A DNA stretch of 64,000 bases. Origin: a virus. The notes beneath the pieces were generated by a model. The model was not told the DNA's origin. It searched no databases and saw only the letters and a list, made by a program, of their open reading frames with translations. A program made the translations under genes and the position numbers. Where the stretch lies: positions 1-64,000 of IMG/VR virus record IMGVR_UViG_3300046370_000585, one strand, 5' to 3'. Numbering within the stretch: position 1 is the stretch's first letter; each line of letters opens with the position of its first letter. Below, in pieces: positions 39,230 through 46,803 of the stretch.

Positions 39230-39817
39230 ATGATTGATCCAAAAAAAGTAACAAACTATAACAGAACCAAATCCGAATTACAAGAATTTCTTTTATTTTG
39301 TATTTGTGTGGCGGGCAAGAAAAGCAGAATAGAAGCACCAAAGCTTGATAGATTTTTGAGTTCACTTAAGCGTAGATTCAATGTAGAGGAACCTTTTGCC
39401 CTAATCCAATTGGCAAAAGAAGACGGAAGTCTTTGGGATGAAATGCAAGAGCATAGAATTGCTCCCTATTCGCAGAGATATAATAGCTTTATCGATGTGA
39501 TCACTAAACTTGATGGCAACAACTTAGATAAGTCTACATTAGATGAATTACAGTCTGTTAGGGGTATTAGCACAAAAACTAGCAGATTCTTCTTAACGCA
39601 TTCTGTAGAAAAATTCGATGATCCAATCTTAGATACTCATATTCTCAGATTCTTAAGCGACTTTGGTTACAGAGATGTACCCAAATCAACTCCTCAAAAT
39701 CCAAAAGTATATGAAAGATTTTCAAGGTTATTTCGAAGTATTGCTAGATTCGAAGGTAAGAGTGTGGCAGATTTTGATCTAGAAGTTTGGACAAAGTATT
39801 CTTACGGAAACGCTTGA
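39230..39817 (+). CDS. Helix-hairpin-helix DNA glycosylase, first of a pair
   Basis: A 195-residue protein of the HhH-GPD superfamily. The hairpin LQSVRGISTKTSRFFL carries a candidate catalytic Lys, and DDPILDTHILRFL supplies the conserved Asp. It resembles endonuclease III/8-oxoguanine glycosylases, which excise damaged bases. No iron-sulfur cluster cysteines follow. The ATG at 39230 is preferred to the TTG at 39221. Its TGA stop is part of the next -35 box. Confidence 0.82.
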   Translation: MIDPKKVTNYNRTKSELQEFLLFCICVAGKKSRIEAPKLDRFLSSLKRRFNVEEPFALIQLAKEDGSLWDEMQEHRIAPYSQRYNSFIDVITKLDGNNLDKSTLDELQSVRGISTKTSRFFLTHSVEKFDDPILDTHILRFLSDFGYRDVPKSTPQNPKVYERFSRLFRSIARFEGKSVADFDLEVWTKYSYGNA

Positions 39818-39842
39818 CATAAAACACCAACTCCATTATATT
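39814..39842 (+). promoter_or_regulatory. Promoter giving a leaderless start at the second glycosylase
   Basis: TTGACA at 39814-39819 overlaps the TGA stop (39815-39817). After 17 bases comes TATATT at 39837-39842, then seven bases to ATG 39850. Confidence 0.8.
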
Positions 39843-39849
39843 ATATATT

Positions 39850-40584
39850 ATGATTACAAAAACTATTGCTAAAAAACAAAACAAAAACGAGAGAGTAGAT
39901 CGCCACATAGATATTATTAGCTCATCCAACAGATATGCCAAAGTTGATAACTTCTTTGCTAAACTAAATTCTTCTGTTGTGGATAAAGAAACTAAGTATT
40001 GGGAAGAGCTTACGATTCGTGACGATGCTGAATATTTTGATCGTTGGATATTTGCCATAATGAGCGTACATACTACATGGGAGAGTAATGTAAGAGGCTA
40101 CAACGATGCAATGAGTGACTTATCATGGACAATCTCAAAGCCTAGACTAGAGAAGATGATTACTGATGCAAGAGTAGGAATCAATCATAGAAGAAACAAA
40201 GGTCTTTGGCAACTTGTTCAAAAGTTTCGCTCGAACCCTAAACAATTTCATAAGAAAAAGAATGAAACTTGGCAAGAGTGCCGTAATCGTCTTGTAGGTA
40301 GTATTTATGGGTTAGGTCTTGCGAAGACTACATATGCTATTGCACTTGGATTTCCAACAGAAGCAAAACTCTGTTGCTTAGATGTTCATTTGCTTCGTTT
40401 TATGGGTCATAATGTAAAGAAAGGTCATGCAAGTTCTCAAAAAGTTTATGAGGAAATGGAAAACGAATGGTTAGAGCGTTGTGAGCGTTATGATGTTTCG
40501 CCAAATGTTGCAAGAGAAATTTATTGGAACAAGGTGCAAAATCGTAGAAATTCTCGCTATTGGAGTTACTGCTTAGAAAGGTAA
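39850..40584 (+). CDS. Helix-hairpin-helix DNA glycosylase, second of a pair
   Basis: A 244-residue HhH protein with LVGSIYGLGLAKTTYAIAL (candidate Lys in the hairpin) and LCCLDVHLLRFMG (conserved Asp). It is related in layout to the preceding gene but diverged, so the two are separate enzymes and not one broken gene. Possible specificities are oxidised or alkylated bases. It completes a ligase-glycosylase-glycosylase set. Confidence 0.78.
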   Translation: MITKTIAKKQNKNERVDRHIDIISSSNRYAKVDNFFAKLNSSVVDKETKYWEELTIRDDAEYFDRWIFAIMSVHTTWESNVRGYNDAMSDLSWTISKPRLEKMITDARVGINHRRNKGLWQLVQKFRSNPKQFHKKKNETWQECRNRLVGSIYGLGLAKTTYAIALGFPTEAKLCCLDVHLLRFMGHNVKKGHASSQKVYEEMENEWLERCERYDVSPNVAREIYWNKVQNRRNSRYWSYCLER

Positions 40585-40588
40585 AGTT

Positions 40589-40840
40589 ATGGAAACACAA
40601 ACAAATTTGAATAAACTTATGTTGGATGACGAGGCAATCTATTATCAAGAATACGATTCCGCAATCATTGGCGTAGACTCAAAAGGTAGGGTAGTTTACG
40701 ATATCGACAAATGCGTAGAAATTCTTGTTGATGGAGGAATGGAATACGAGGAAGCTTGCGAATATTTTTGGTTCAATACGGAGGGTGCATATCATGGAGA
40801 AATGACTCCATTGTTTATATCTAGCATTGATAAAGTGTAA
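40589..40840 (+). CDS. Unknown acidic protein, 83 residues
   Basis: Contains VYDIDKCVEILVDGGMEYEEACEYFWFNTEGAY in its middle, a pattern I recognise from small proteins in many phages, function unknown. It follows the second glycosylase by four bases. Shares one base with the next ATG. Confidence 0.68.
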   Translation: METQTNLNKLMLDDEAIYYQEYDSAIIGVDSKGRVVYDIDKCVEILVDGGMEYEEACEYFWFNTEGAYHGEMTPLFISSIDKV

Positions 40841-40908
40841 TGGAAGCTTTAGTTATGCTAATTTTTTATTCTGTATGTATTTTTTTACTTTACCAAAGAT
40901 TGTCATAG
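40840..40908 (+). CDS. Membrane microprotein, 22 residues
   Basis: A short hydrophobic helix (LVMLIFYSVCIFLLY) with a TAATG overlap to the preceding gene, which favours it being real. Confidence 0.45.
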   Translation: MEALVMLIFYSVCIFLLYQRLS

Positions 40909-40915
40909 AATAAGT

Positions 40916-41089
40916 ATGACAGAAGTTGAAATCCGTGAATATTTTGAGTCCATAAAATGGTTTGATGCAAAATTTGATAAAGGGGAGGACATACAAGTTA
41001 TTATTCAAGATATGTGGCAAGCTTACCCAGCAGCTACCATGCATTTGCTAAAGGAGGGATTTTTTATGGCGCTTGCCTTAAGAAACTGA
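40916..41089 (+). CDS. Small protein, 57 residues
   Basis: Soluble and mixed helical; no family is recognised. CATAGAAT upstream could be a -10, but no good -35 is visible. Confidence 0.52.
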   Translation: MTEVEIREYFESIKWFDAKFDKGEDIQVIIQDMWQAYPAATMHLLKEGFFMALALRN

Positions 41090-41104
41090 TAAACAGCGAC
41101 TTAG

Positions 41105-41130
41105 GGCAAATCGCCCGCCGATTTCGTGCC
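41105..41130. repeat. Palindromic intergenic repeat, copy 2
   Basis: AATCGCCCGCCGATT at 41109-41123 flanked by GGCA (41105-41108) and TGCC (41127-41130), then eight T residues. It could act as a terminator before the next promoter. Confidence 0.8.
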
Positions 41131-41151
41131 ATTTTTTTTCTAAGAAAAACC

Positions 41152-41179
41152 TTGACTTTACGAAGAAATCTGTCAAACT
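41152..41179 (+). promoter_or_regulatory. Promoter giving a leaderless start at 41188
   Basis: TTGACT at 41152-41157, 16 bases ending in TGT, CAAACT at 41174-41179, eight bases to ATG. Confidence 0.65.
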
Positions 41180-41187
41180 AATATATT

Positions 41188-41655
41188 ATGAAAAGAACAC
41201 ACGATTGCGAAAAGTACGATATTGATTTCTCTAGAAAAGTTTTTGTTTACAAGAATCTTCATAAAGGTTGTTGGAGTATAAAACAAGATGGGCTTGTGAA
41301 GGCTCATTCTGATGGTTCTCCCATAACTTTGTATTTTACACAAATGAAAGTGAATCGCAAAGGTAGAGAGCGAGTGCTTAGAGAAAAGCGTAAGAATGTT
41401 CATGCAGGTGTTGAGGGCTACCTTTCTCACGAAGATAGTCATGTTTGGCATGGTTGGGTAGACATGGTGGAAATTTCTTATAATCCATATAAGTACCCTT
41501 CATTTTACGATGTGGAAACCAAGAAGTCAAGGTGGTATGCAGATCTATGCAAACTTTATCAAGATAAGGTTCTCGTTGAACGCGTGGTGCGTGGCATCCC
41601 ATTTTTTCATAACCCTGTTTACAATGAAGCTGAAAATTGCTTGACACAAGCGTAA
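41188..41655 (+). CDS. Conserved phage protein, 155 residues
   Basis: The pattern VFVYKNLHKGCWSIKQDGLVKAH, then RVLREKRKNVHAGVEGYL, is one I know from uncharacterised proteins of many tailed phages. No catalytic motif is apparent. Its last codons include the -35 box of the next promoter. Confidence 0.75.
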   Translation: MKRTHDCEKYDIDFSRKVFVYKNLHKGCWSIKQDGLVKAHSDGSPITLYFTQMKVNRKGRERVLREKRKNVHAGVEGYLSHEDSHVWHGWVDMVEISYNPYKYPSFYDVETKKSRWYADLCKLYQDKVLVERVVRGIPFFHNPVYNEAENCLTQA

Positions 41656-41669
41656 ACCTAAACTAGACT
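41641..41669 (+). promoter_or_regulatory. Promoter giving a leaderless start at 41677
   Basis: TTGACA at 41641-41646, inside the previous gene, 17 bases, TAGACT at 41664-41669, seven bases to ATG. Confidence 0.72.
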
Positions 41670-41676
41670 ACATACT

Positions 41677-41910
41677 ATGACACAATCCAAAATCAGAGAA
41701 GAAATTCTACAACTTGTAAGAGGTAACCTTGCATGGGCAGACCCAATGTCAAAAGTATGCCTAGATCAAAATCAATTGCATCCAAAAAAGTTTCCAATTG
41801 GAAGTACATTTCAGTCCGCAGAAGAAGTCTTGGAAGACATCATTTGTGACTTGACATCCCTCCAAAATGAGCTTAGGATAGAAGCATCTTTTCAATCAGC
41901 ACAGCTATGA
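41677..41910 (+). CDS. Unknown protein, 77 residues
   Basis: A soluble helical protein overlapping the kinase-like gene by four bases; no motif is recognised. Confidence 0.6.
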   Translation: MTQSKIREEILQLVRGNLAWADPMSKVCLDQNQLHPKKFPIGSTFQSAEEVLEDIICDLTSLQNELRIEASFQSAQL

Positions 41911-42308
41911 AAACATTATACATCGTAAGAGGACTTCCAGGAAGTGGCAAGTCTAGCCTAGCAAAGAAAGTTACAGAGTTAGTATACTCTGCTGACGACT
42001 TCTTCACCAACAAGAAAGGGGAATACAATTTCAATGCCAAATTGCTTGGAAAAGCACATGAATGGTGTTGGGGCAAAGTAAGAGATGCAATGTTCATTGG
42101 AGTAGAAGCAGTTGCCGTTGCCAATACCTTTACTCAAGCATGGGAGGCAGAAAAGTATTATAAGATTGCAGAAGAGTATGGATACTCTGTCTTTGTAATT
42201 GAATGTCAAAATAACTTCGGTAATGTTCATGATGTGCCTCAAGAAAGTATTGACGCAATGAAAAAAAGATGGGAAAAAGACTTGACTCCTGTCGGCAATC
42301 TGTCATAA
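41907..42308 (+). CDS. P-loop kinase of polynucleotide-kinase / AAA_33 type
   Basis: A 133-residue P-loop protein: Walker A VRGLPGSGKSSLAKK at about 7-21, YSADDFF, then VANTFTQAWEAEKY and HDVPQESIDAMKKRWE. This pattern is shared with the kinase part of T4 polynucleotide kinase and with NEDD4BP2-like and zeta-toxin-like kinases. A role in 5'-end phosphorylation before ligation is attractive given the ligase nearby, but the substrate is not shown by sequence. Confidence 0.82.
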   Translation: MKTLYIVRGLPGSGKSSLAKKVTELVYSADDFFTNKKGEYNFNAKLLGKAHEWCWGKVRDAMFIGVEAVAVANTFTQAWEAEKYYKIAEEYGYSVFVIECQNNFGNVHDVPQESIDAMKKRWEKDLTPVGNLS

Positions 42309-42309
42309 T
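42282..42309 (+). promoter_or_regulatory. Promoter inside the end of the kinase gene
   Basis: TTGACT at 42282-42287, 16 bases ending in TGT, CATAAT at 42304-42309. A 24-base leader with AAAGGA precedes the ATG at 42340, so this unit has a normal ribosome-binding site. Confidence 0.72.
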
Positions 42310-42339
42310 TGAACATATAACACTAACAAAGGATACATT

Positions 42340-42753
42340 ATGGGATTAGATCAATACGCATATGCAACAACCGACGAGTTACCTAACTCTGAATTGGAAC
42401 TTGCATATTGGAGAAAACACAATAGACTGCAAGGTTGGATGGAAGATCTTTGGATCGACAAAGGCAAACCTAATGCAAAGAAAGACCCTAGCCCTATGGG
42501 TGATTTCAATTGCATACCTCTTGAGCTTACATTGTCAGATTTAGAGCAACTTGAAGCTCATATAGAGAATAAACAATTGCCTGCCACATTAGGCTTTTTC
42601 TTTGGGGAGGACTCTTATGAAACTAAAACAGAAGACGGAGAAACTTATCAAGAAAACGATTACGCTTACAAAGAAGAAGACCTAGCCTTTATAGAAAAGG
42701 CTCGACAAGCAATCACAGACGGCAAAAAAGTATTTTACAATTGTTGGTGGTAA
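42340..42753 (+). CDS. Conserved phage protein with MGLDQYAY start, 137 residues
   Basis: Begins MGLDQYAYA and contains LAYWRKHNRLQGWMEDLW, a pattern found in uncharacterised proteins of many phages. An AAAGGA ribosome-binding site lies eight bases upstream. Function is unknown. Confidence 0.75.
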   Translation: MGLDQYAYATTDELPNSELELAYWRKHNRLQGWMEDLWIDKGKPNAKKDPSPMGDFNCIPLELTLSDLEQLEAHIENKQLPATLGFFFGEDSYETKTEDGETYQENDYAYKEEDLAFIEKARQAITDGKKVFYNCWW

Positions 42754-42756
42754 AAA

Positions 42757-43011
42757 ATGAAATTGCTAAAAGAAATTATTGACCATTGGGGTTTTGTAGA
42801 CTCAAGACAATTGCCCGAACTAGTAAAACATTTCCCTAACACTCCTCTTGTTATCAAGTGGGGAGGTATGCCAAGGGAACAAGTCGCTGCATCAAAAGTA
42901 GCTAGACGCATAGAAGAAGTTGAACAGTCAGGTAAAGACTATGTCCGTGAAGTCTTCATGTGTGCTAAACAAATGAACAACATCAAAGAAGTTTTTGGAT
43001 TGACAGATTGA
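42757..43011 (+). CDS. Unknown protein, 84 residues
   Basis: A soluble protein with no recognised motif. Its last codons (Leu-Thr-Asp) include the -35 box for the next gene. Confidence 0.6.
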   Translation: MKLLKEIIDHWGFVDSRQLPELVKHFPNTPLVIKWGGMPREQVAASKVARRIEEVEQSGKDYVREVFMCAKQMNNIKEVFGLTD

Positions 43012-43028
43012 TCTTAATTTGAAAGAAT
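43000..43028 (+). promoter_or_regulatory. Promoter giving a leaderless start at 43035
   Basis: TTGACA at 43000-43005, 17 bases ending in TGA, AAGAAT at 43023-43028, six bases to ATG. Confidence 0.7.
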
Positions 43029-43034
43029 ATTATC

Positions 43035-43265
43035 ATGCAGAACATAAAAGAAGATATACAAAATCAAATCCGAAAAGTATTATTTGCTTATCCTATCAAG
43101 TCTGAGATTGTTGAGGAAGTATGCCAAGTTGTTGAGCAAAACTTTCAAAACTATCCTTCGGGAAACCTCTCAGATTTACACTCGGATACTAAAGATCAAA
43201 ATCGTTATGTCGATAAAGATGCTGACATCGACATGCTCAACCAAATGTACAACCAAACGCTATAA
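43035..43265 (+). CDS. Small acidic protein, 76 residues
   Basis: A helical N-terminal half (KSEIVEEVCQVVEQNF) and an Asp-rich end. No family is recognised. Confidence 0.6.
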   Translation: MQNIKEDIQNQIRKVLFAYPIKSEIVEEVCQVVEQNFQNYPSGNLSDLHSDTKDQNRYVDKDADIDMLNQMYNQTL

Positions 43266-43267
43266 CT

Positions 43268-43558
43268 ATGAATGAATACGACCAATATATTGATGCAGTT
43301 GTCTCAGAAGACGAACTCGGCACGCTACCTCCTTTAGACTCTAAGCCCGAATACGATGTTGATTCGGATACATGGGCATTACATTTTGAGTATGAAGATC
43401 CTTATACAGGAGGAAACGACATGGTTACCTTGCATTTTGACACCGAGCAAGGCGCAATCTTAACTGCAAACAAAATTATAAGCGATAGACATATAGCTAT
43501 GTTAGAATTAGACAGAAAAAAAGCAGAAAACAGTCTTGACAAAAACCCTCAACAATGA
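43268..43558 (+). CDS. Acidic protein, 96 residues
   Basis: Contains DTWALHFEYEDPYTGGNDMVTLHFDTEQGA, a beta-hairpin-like segment, and a helical end that carries the next -35 box. No function is assigned. Confidence 0.62.
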   Translation: MNEYDQYIDAVVSEDELGTLPPLDSKPEYDVDSDTWALHFEYEDPYTGGNDMVTLHFDTEQGAILTANKIISDRHIAMLELDRKKAENSLDKNPQQ

Positions 43559-43564
43559 GATAAT
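43536..43564 (+). promoter_or_regulatory. Promoter giving a leaderless start at 43571
   Basis: TTGACA at 43536-43541, 17 bases ending in TGA, GATAAT at 43559-43564, six bases to ATG. Confidence 0.8.
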
Positions 43565-43570
43565 TATAGC

Positions 43571-43855
43571 ATGAAAAATCAAACGAATACGCTAGAAAAA
43601 ACAATCACTAACCTTCTTGCTCGCGGAACAGCGATCGCAAGTTTTGATTATAATGGTTCCGCAAGGAATGTCGTTATTGGAGCTAAGGCTTCATCAGGAG
43701 ATGACAGAGTTTGGGGAGTAATGAATAATCGAGCAATTATAGAACATAGAGGAAGAAAGTATTTATCCGCAAGAGTCAACAATGACATTGGATATGTAAA
43801 AGCTTTTTCCTTAGATAAAATTTCCAATTTTCAAGTAGATGGTTCTGTAGTATAG
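43571..43855 (+). CDS. Small WYL-like or SH3-like protein, 94 residues
   Basis: The phrase RNVVIGAK..., RKYLSARVNNDIGYVKAFSLDKI resembles the core of a WYL-type ligand-sensing domain (strand, strand, then FxLDxI). If so it would be a stand-alone small regulator, but the resemblance is weak. It is closed by a strong terminator. Confidence 0.58.
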   Translation: MKNQTNTLEKTITNLLARGTAIASFDYNGSARNVVIGAKASSGDDRVWGVMNNRAIIEHRGRKYLSARVNNDIGYVKAFSLDKISNFQVDGSVV

Positions 43856-43878
43856 CCGTTGGTTAGTGGTGTGTTCAT

Positions 43879-43908
43879 GCGGAAGGTCTTCGGGCCTTCC
43901 GCTTTTTT
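43879..43908 (+). terminator. Strong intrinsic terminator
   Basis: A 10-bp stem GCGGAAGGTC / GGCCTTCCGC with a TTCG tetraloop (43879-43902) followed by six T. It ends the transcript of the 43571 gene. Confidence 0.92.
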
Positions 43909-43917
43909 GTTTGTGAA

Positions 43918-43932
43918 AATCGCCCGCCGATT
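43918..43932. repeat. Palindromic intergenic repeat, copy 3
   Basis: AATCGCCCGCCGATT, followed by TTGTGCC. It lies just after a strong terminator, so termination alone cannot be its purpose here. Confidence 0.78.
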
Positions 43933-44030
43933 TTGTGCCTCATTTTGGCAATATTTGAGACAGAAGAGGGTTTGTGTTTCATTTATGCATCACAAGAATA
44001 AAAAAAAGTATCGAACTAAGATTTTTTTTC

Positions 44031-44058
44031 TTGCAATTATCTTAGATTTTGTCATACT
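44031..44058 (+). promoter_or_regulatory. Promoter giving a leaderless start at 44066
   Basis: TTGCAA at 44031-44036, 16 bases ending in TGT, CATACT at 44053-44058, seven bases to ATG. Confidence 0.7.
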
Positions 44059-44065
44059 TATATAC

Positions 44066-44191
44066 ATGAAGGCAAGAGAGATAAAGATAAGAAAACAAAT
44101 TCTTTTCACCAAGTCTCGCCCACACAAGGTAAAGAAGAACACACTACATCGCAAACGCAAACACAAGGAGAACTTACATCATGTATCTTAA
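44066..44191 (+). CDS. Very basic small protein, 41 residues
   Basis: Lys/Arg/His-rich along its length (about half the residues), so likely to bind nucleic acid. The promoter fixes the ATG at 44066; the frame extends upstream to 43859 only by chance. Overlaps the next gene by 11 bases. Confidence 0.62.
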   Translation: MKAREIKIRKQILFTKSRPHKVKKNTLHRKRKHKENLHHVS

Positions 44192-44405
44192 CGAAGAATA
44201 CAACGAAGACAAAATCGAGAACGCACTTGACGCAAACGATCAAGCAATGGACTTGGTTTACAATGCAGTTATCGCCCCTATGGAAGATAAGCTAGACGAG
44301 AAGCAAGCCTACGCTGTTGCCATTGCAGGTGCAGTCCTCAAGACTATCGCTCAAAAGGCATACGCTTACGAACAAATGCAAAAAGGTCAAGATTTGCGAA
44401 ATTAG
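44181..44405 (+). CDS. Small helical protein, 74 residues
   Basis: An acidic start and an alanine-rich helix (AYAVAIAGAVLKTIAQKAYAYEQM). No family is recognised. Confidence 0.62.
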   Translation: MYLNEEYNEDKIENALDANDQAMDLVYNAVIAPMEDKLDEKQAYAVAIAGAVLKTIAQKAYAYEQMQKGQDLRN

Positions 44406-44408
44406 TGC

Positions 44409-44437
44409 TTGACTATCGCACGCATTTTTGAGATAAT
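44409..44437 (+). promoter_or_regulatory. Promoter for the DUF932-like gene
   Basis: TTGACT at 44409-44414, 17 bases ending in TGA, GATAAT at 44432-44437. The leader is about 33 bases to ATG 44477. Confidence 0.75.
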
Positions 44438-44476
44438 TATAACCATAATCAAGATAACCTAATACGAAAAAAAATT

Positions 44477-45229
44477 ATGAATAGACTAAACCTAAACATC
44501 TGTGGTGGAGAACATACTAAAGTCGGCTTCGATGAAGTCTGTGCAGTGGAGACTCCACAAGCAACTGACACATGGCGACCAATTAGCCATAGCTACCTTA
44601 TCGACAGAGTTCGTTCTCATCTCGATGACAATGGCTACGATATTGTAGCTGAGAATCATAACCTCGCTCGCTTCGGGCAACGCTACTTTGGATTGTTTCA
44701 AGTTAGCAGTAAAGATCGCCAAGAAGGCGATAGAGGCACAATCCTAGGTCTTCGCAATGCTCACGACAAGTGCTTCCCTGCAGGACTTTGTGCAGGTGAC
44801 GCCCCTTTTGTTTGTGACAACCTTGTTTTTCACAACGAGATTGTCCTTGCTCGTAGGCATACCAAGAATATCATGACTGACCTTCCTCAAGTCATTGCTC
44901 GCACCATCGGCAAATTGTCGGGTATGTGGAATACTCAAGACAAGCGAATCGAGTCCTACAAAGACTACGAGGTCACCAATGCTCAAGCGAATGATCTTGT
45001 CATTCGTGCTTACCAAGCAGGAGCAATTAGCAAGGCAAAAATTGCTGATGTCGTTGACCAATGGGAAACTCCCGAACATCCCGAATTCAAGGATCGCAAT
45101 ATGAATTCCTTGTACAACGGATTCACGGCAGTCCTTCGTGGAGGGGTCATGCAGTTACCAAAGCGTTCTGACGCTCTGCACTCTGTTCTTGACTCTGAAG
45201 TCGGACTTACTCTCGCAACCAAATCTTAA
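44477..45229 (+). CDS. DUF932-like phage/plasmid protein
   Basis: A 250-residue protein with HDKCFPAGLCAGDAPFVCDNLVFHNE and a QVIARTIGKLSGMWNTQ helix, matching the pattern of the phage/plasmid DUF932 family. Base composition is noticeably richer in C and G than neighbours. Function of the family is not known; it is often found near replication genes. Confidence 0.78.
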   Translation: MNRLNLNICGGEHTKVGFDEVCAVETPQATDTWRPISHSYLIDRVRSHLDDNGYDIVAENHNLARFGQRYFGLFQVSSKDRQEGDRGTILGLRNAHDKCFPAGLCAGDAPFVCDNLVFHNEIVLARRHTKNIMTDLPQVIARTIGKLSGMWNTQDKRIESYKDYEVTNAQANDLVIRAYQAGAISKAKIADVVDQWETPEHPEFKDRNMNSLYNGFTAVLRGGVMQLPKRSDALHSVLDSEVGLTLATKS

Positions 45230-45254
45230 TCATAAACCATAAGGAATAACTGAT

Positions 45255-45497
45255 ATGAAACATAAAAACCTCTCATCCGTTCTCAATAACCTCCAAGGGC
45301 GATTCGTTTCAGTTCTTGTCAAAGATGGCGTAAATCGTCATTCTTATTCGGCAAAATTGAAAAGTCATAGTTCTCAAGTGGTAACTTTTGTAGATACCAA
45401 TGAACCAAAAGGACGAATCTTTCGTAAGGTGCGTAGGTCAGCCATTCTTGGGCTGAAAAGTGGAAAAGATTCTTTTCGAAGAACTAAATCCATTTAG
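45255..45497 (+). CDS. Basic protein, 80 residues
   Basis: A Lys/Arg/Ser-rich beta-like small protein (FVSVLVKDGVNRHSYSAKLKSHSSQVVTFVD). AAGGAA about 10 bases upstream of the ATG can act as ribosome-binding site. Function is unknown. Confidence 0.62.
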   Translation: MKHKNLSSVLNNLQGRFVSVLVKDGVNRHSYSAKLKSHSSQVVTFVDTNEPKGRIFRKVRRSAILGLKSGKDSFRRTKSI

Positions 45498-45550
45498 GTT
45501 AGTAGTCAAATAGGCGAATTAGCAAATAGGCAAATACGCCAATAAATACG

Positions 45551-45580
45551 GAGCCCCGAGGAGTTATCTCCTTGGGGCTC
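45551..45580. terminator. Long hairpin, probable terminator
   Basis: A 13-bp stem GAGCCCCGAGGAG / CTCCTTGGGGCTC (one G-T pair) with a TTAT loop. No T-run follows immediately; copy 4 of the palindromic repeat comes 12 bases later and a T-run after that. Confidence 0.6.
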
Positions 45581-45592
45581 AATGGTTTGCAA

Positions 45593-45607
45593 AATCGCCC
45601 GCCGATT
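45593..45607. repeat. Palindromic intergenic repeat, copy 4
   Basis: AATCGCCCGCCGATT followed by TCGTGCCAAAACTTTTTTT. The left outer arm is TTTGCA instead of TTGGCA. Confidence 0.8.
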
Positions 45608-45646
45608 TCGTGCCAAAACTTTTTTTGTAATTTTATCAATTTTTGC

Positions 45647-45674
45647 TTGCGTTTATTTCAATTTGTGTCATTAT
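45647..45674 (+). promoter_or_regulatory. Promoter giving a leaderless start at 45681
   Basis: TTGCGT at 45647-45652, 16 bases ending in TGT, CATTAT at 45669-45674, six bases to ATG. Confidence 0.62.
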
Positions 45675-45680
45675 AGAGGA

Positions 45681-45749
45681 ATGATAGAACTTATTATGAT
45701 TGTATTTTTTTCGTTCCTGTTAGCTATAAAAAGTCCAAATTTTAGTTGA
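45681..45749 (+). CDS. Membrane microprotein, 22 residues
   Basis: MIELIMIVFFSFLLAIKSPNFS, one hydrophobic helix. It is bracketed precisely by a promoter six bases upstream and a TGA stop that belongs to the next -35 box, which argues that it is a real unit. Confidence 0.5.
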   Translation: MIELIMIVFFSFLLAIKSPNFS

Positions 45750-45774
45750 CAAACTTTAAAGATTCGCTTATTGT
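45746..45774 (+). promoter_or_regulatory. Promoter overlapping the microprotein stop
   Basis: TTGACA at 45746-45751 contains TGA 45747-45749. After 17 bases comes TATTGT at 45769-45774. The leader is about 30 bases to ATG 45811, without a clear Shine-Dalgarno. Confidence 0.62.
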
Positions 45775-45810
45775 ATTACTTATAACATTAAAACACTAAA
45801 CCTAAAAAAC

Positions 45811-46446
45811 ATGATTGCAGAAAAAATTGACACAAAACTTATAGAAGACTCTCTTAACTCCGTATCCTCTAACGGCATGACTCATCATGGTTATGCTTTC
45901 GAGGAATTTCTTATTCTTGCTTTAGGCTTTACTGAGCAAGATGGCACTCCTTATCGTTCAATTAGAGAAGGTGGCACTCAGAAGCATAATCAAGATTTTG
46001 ATATCCCTGCTGATGTTGTCGCTCGTAATCCAATTATACCTCAAAACTTGCAAGGTAATTGGTCTATAAAGGCTTGCGAGCATGGTAAAACAATTGGTTT
46101 AGGCATGGCAAACAATCAGTACAATGCATGGGCAAAAGACGGACTTATTCAAGCAATCGTTTTCTACAAGAAAGCTGATGATAGAAAAGTTGTTAGTCAT
46201 TTTTCTATTCATCGTATTGAGCCATCTGTCAAATTTTGGGGCAACATTTCTAAGGAAATGATTGACAACATCGACCCAATGCTTCGCAAGGATAAGTCAA
46301 TTGCATGGTCTAAAGATGAGACAAAGAAAGTAAACAGAATTGCAAACGGCATGATTGGTTTGCGTAACATCTCAAGGGAAAGCGTAGGTAGTCGCAACCT
46401 GCAATGTTACATGACTTTCAACAATTATATGCAATTAGTTGCTTGA
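45811..46446 (+). CDS. Unknown protein, 211 residues, possibly nuclease-like
   Basis: The segment YAFEEFLILALGF, FDIPADVVARNP and NWSIKACEHGKTIGLG places acidic residues before an S-x-K, loosely like a PD-(D/E)XK core, followed by a C-terminal helical part. The match is too weak for a firm call. The TGA stop is part of the next -35 box. Confidence 0.6.
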   Translation: MIAEKIDTKLIEDSLNSVSSNGMTHHGYAFEEFLILALGFTEQDGTPYRSIREGGTQKHNQDFDIPADVVARNPIIPQNLQGNWSIKACEHGKTIGLGMANNQYNAWAKDGLIQAIVFYKKADDRKVVSHFSIHRIEPSVKFWGNISKEMIDNIDPMLRKDKSIAWSKDETKKVNRIANGMIGLRNISRESVGSRNLQCYMTFNNYMQLVA

Positions 46447-46471
46447 CAAAAACCCTTTAATCTGAAAGAAT
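46443..46471 (+). promoter_or_regulatory. Promoter giving a leaderless start at 46478
   Basis: TTGACA at 46443-46448 overlaps the stop TGA (46444-46446). 17 bases ending in TGA, AAGAAT at 46466-46471, six bases to ATG. Confidence 0.72.
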
Positions 46472-46477
46472 AAAATT

Positions 46478-46708
46478 ATGGAAAACAACACTACATACAA
46501 CGGATGGAAAAATTGGGCAACTTGGAATGTTGCTCTTTGGTTAGCTAACGACGAAGATCTATACAGAATTTCTCGTAGATTTGTAAACTACAAAGATCTT
46601 GCAAATGCTCTTGAGGATTTTGGCATGAAAGTCACGCCTGATGGAGCGAGCTACCAAGATAAAGACCTTGATACTTACGCTCTTGATGAGTGGCTAATGG
46701 ATGAATAA
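46478..46708 (+). CDS. Conserved phage protein with NGWKNWATWNVALW motif, 76 residues
   Basis: The start YNGWKNWATWNVALWLANDEDLY and end LDTYALDEWLMDE are typical of a small protein family spread among phages and their hosts (DUF7249-like as I recall). Function is unknown. Confidence 0.78.
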   Translation: MENNTTYNGWKNWATWNVALWLANDEDLYRISRRFVNYKDLANALEDFGMKVTPDGASYQDKDLDTYALDEWLMDE

Positions 46709-46718
46709 ACTGTGGCGA

Positions 46719-46752
46719 TTGGCATAAAAATCGCCCGCCGATTTCGTGCCAA
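46719..46752. repeat. Palindromic intergenic repeat, copy 5 (full form)
   Basis: Outer arms TTGGCA (46719-46724) and TGCCAA (46747-46752) enclose AATCGCCCGCCGATT at 46729-46743, giving a two-part stem. Confidence 0.85.
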
Positions 46753-46803
46753 CTTTACCTCTAAAAAAAATCGCATTTTGTGAATAACTTTATCACTTTT
46801 TTC

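Noticed and set aside
39230-40584. Two glycosylase genes as one gene split by a frameshift
   Set aside because: Each has its own hairpin and catalytic Asp, and a complete promoter with leaderless start lies between them.
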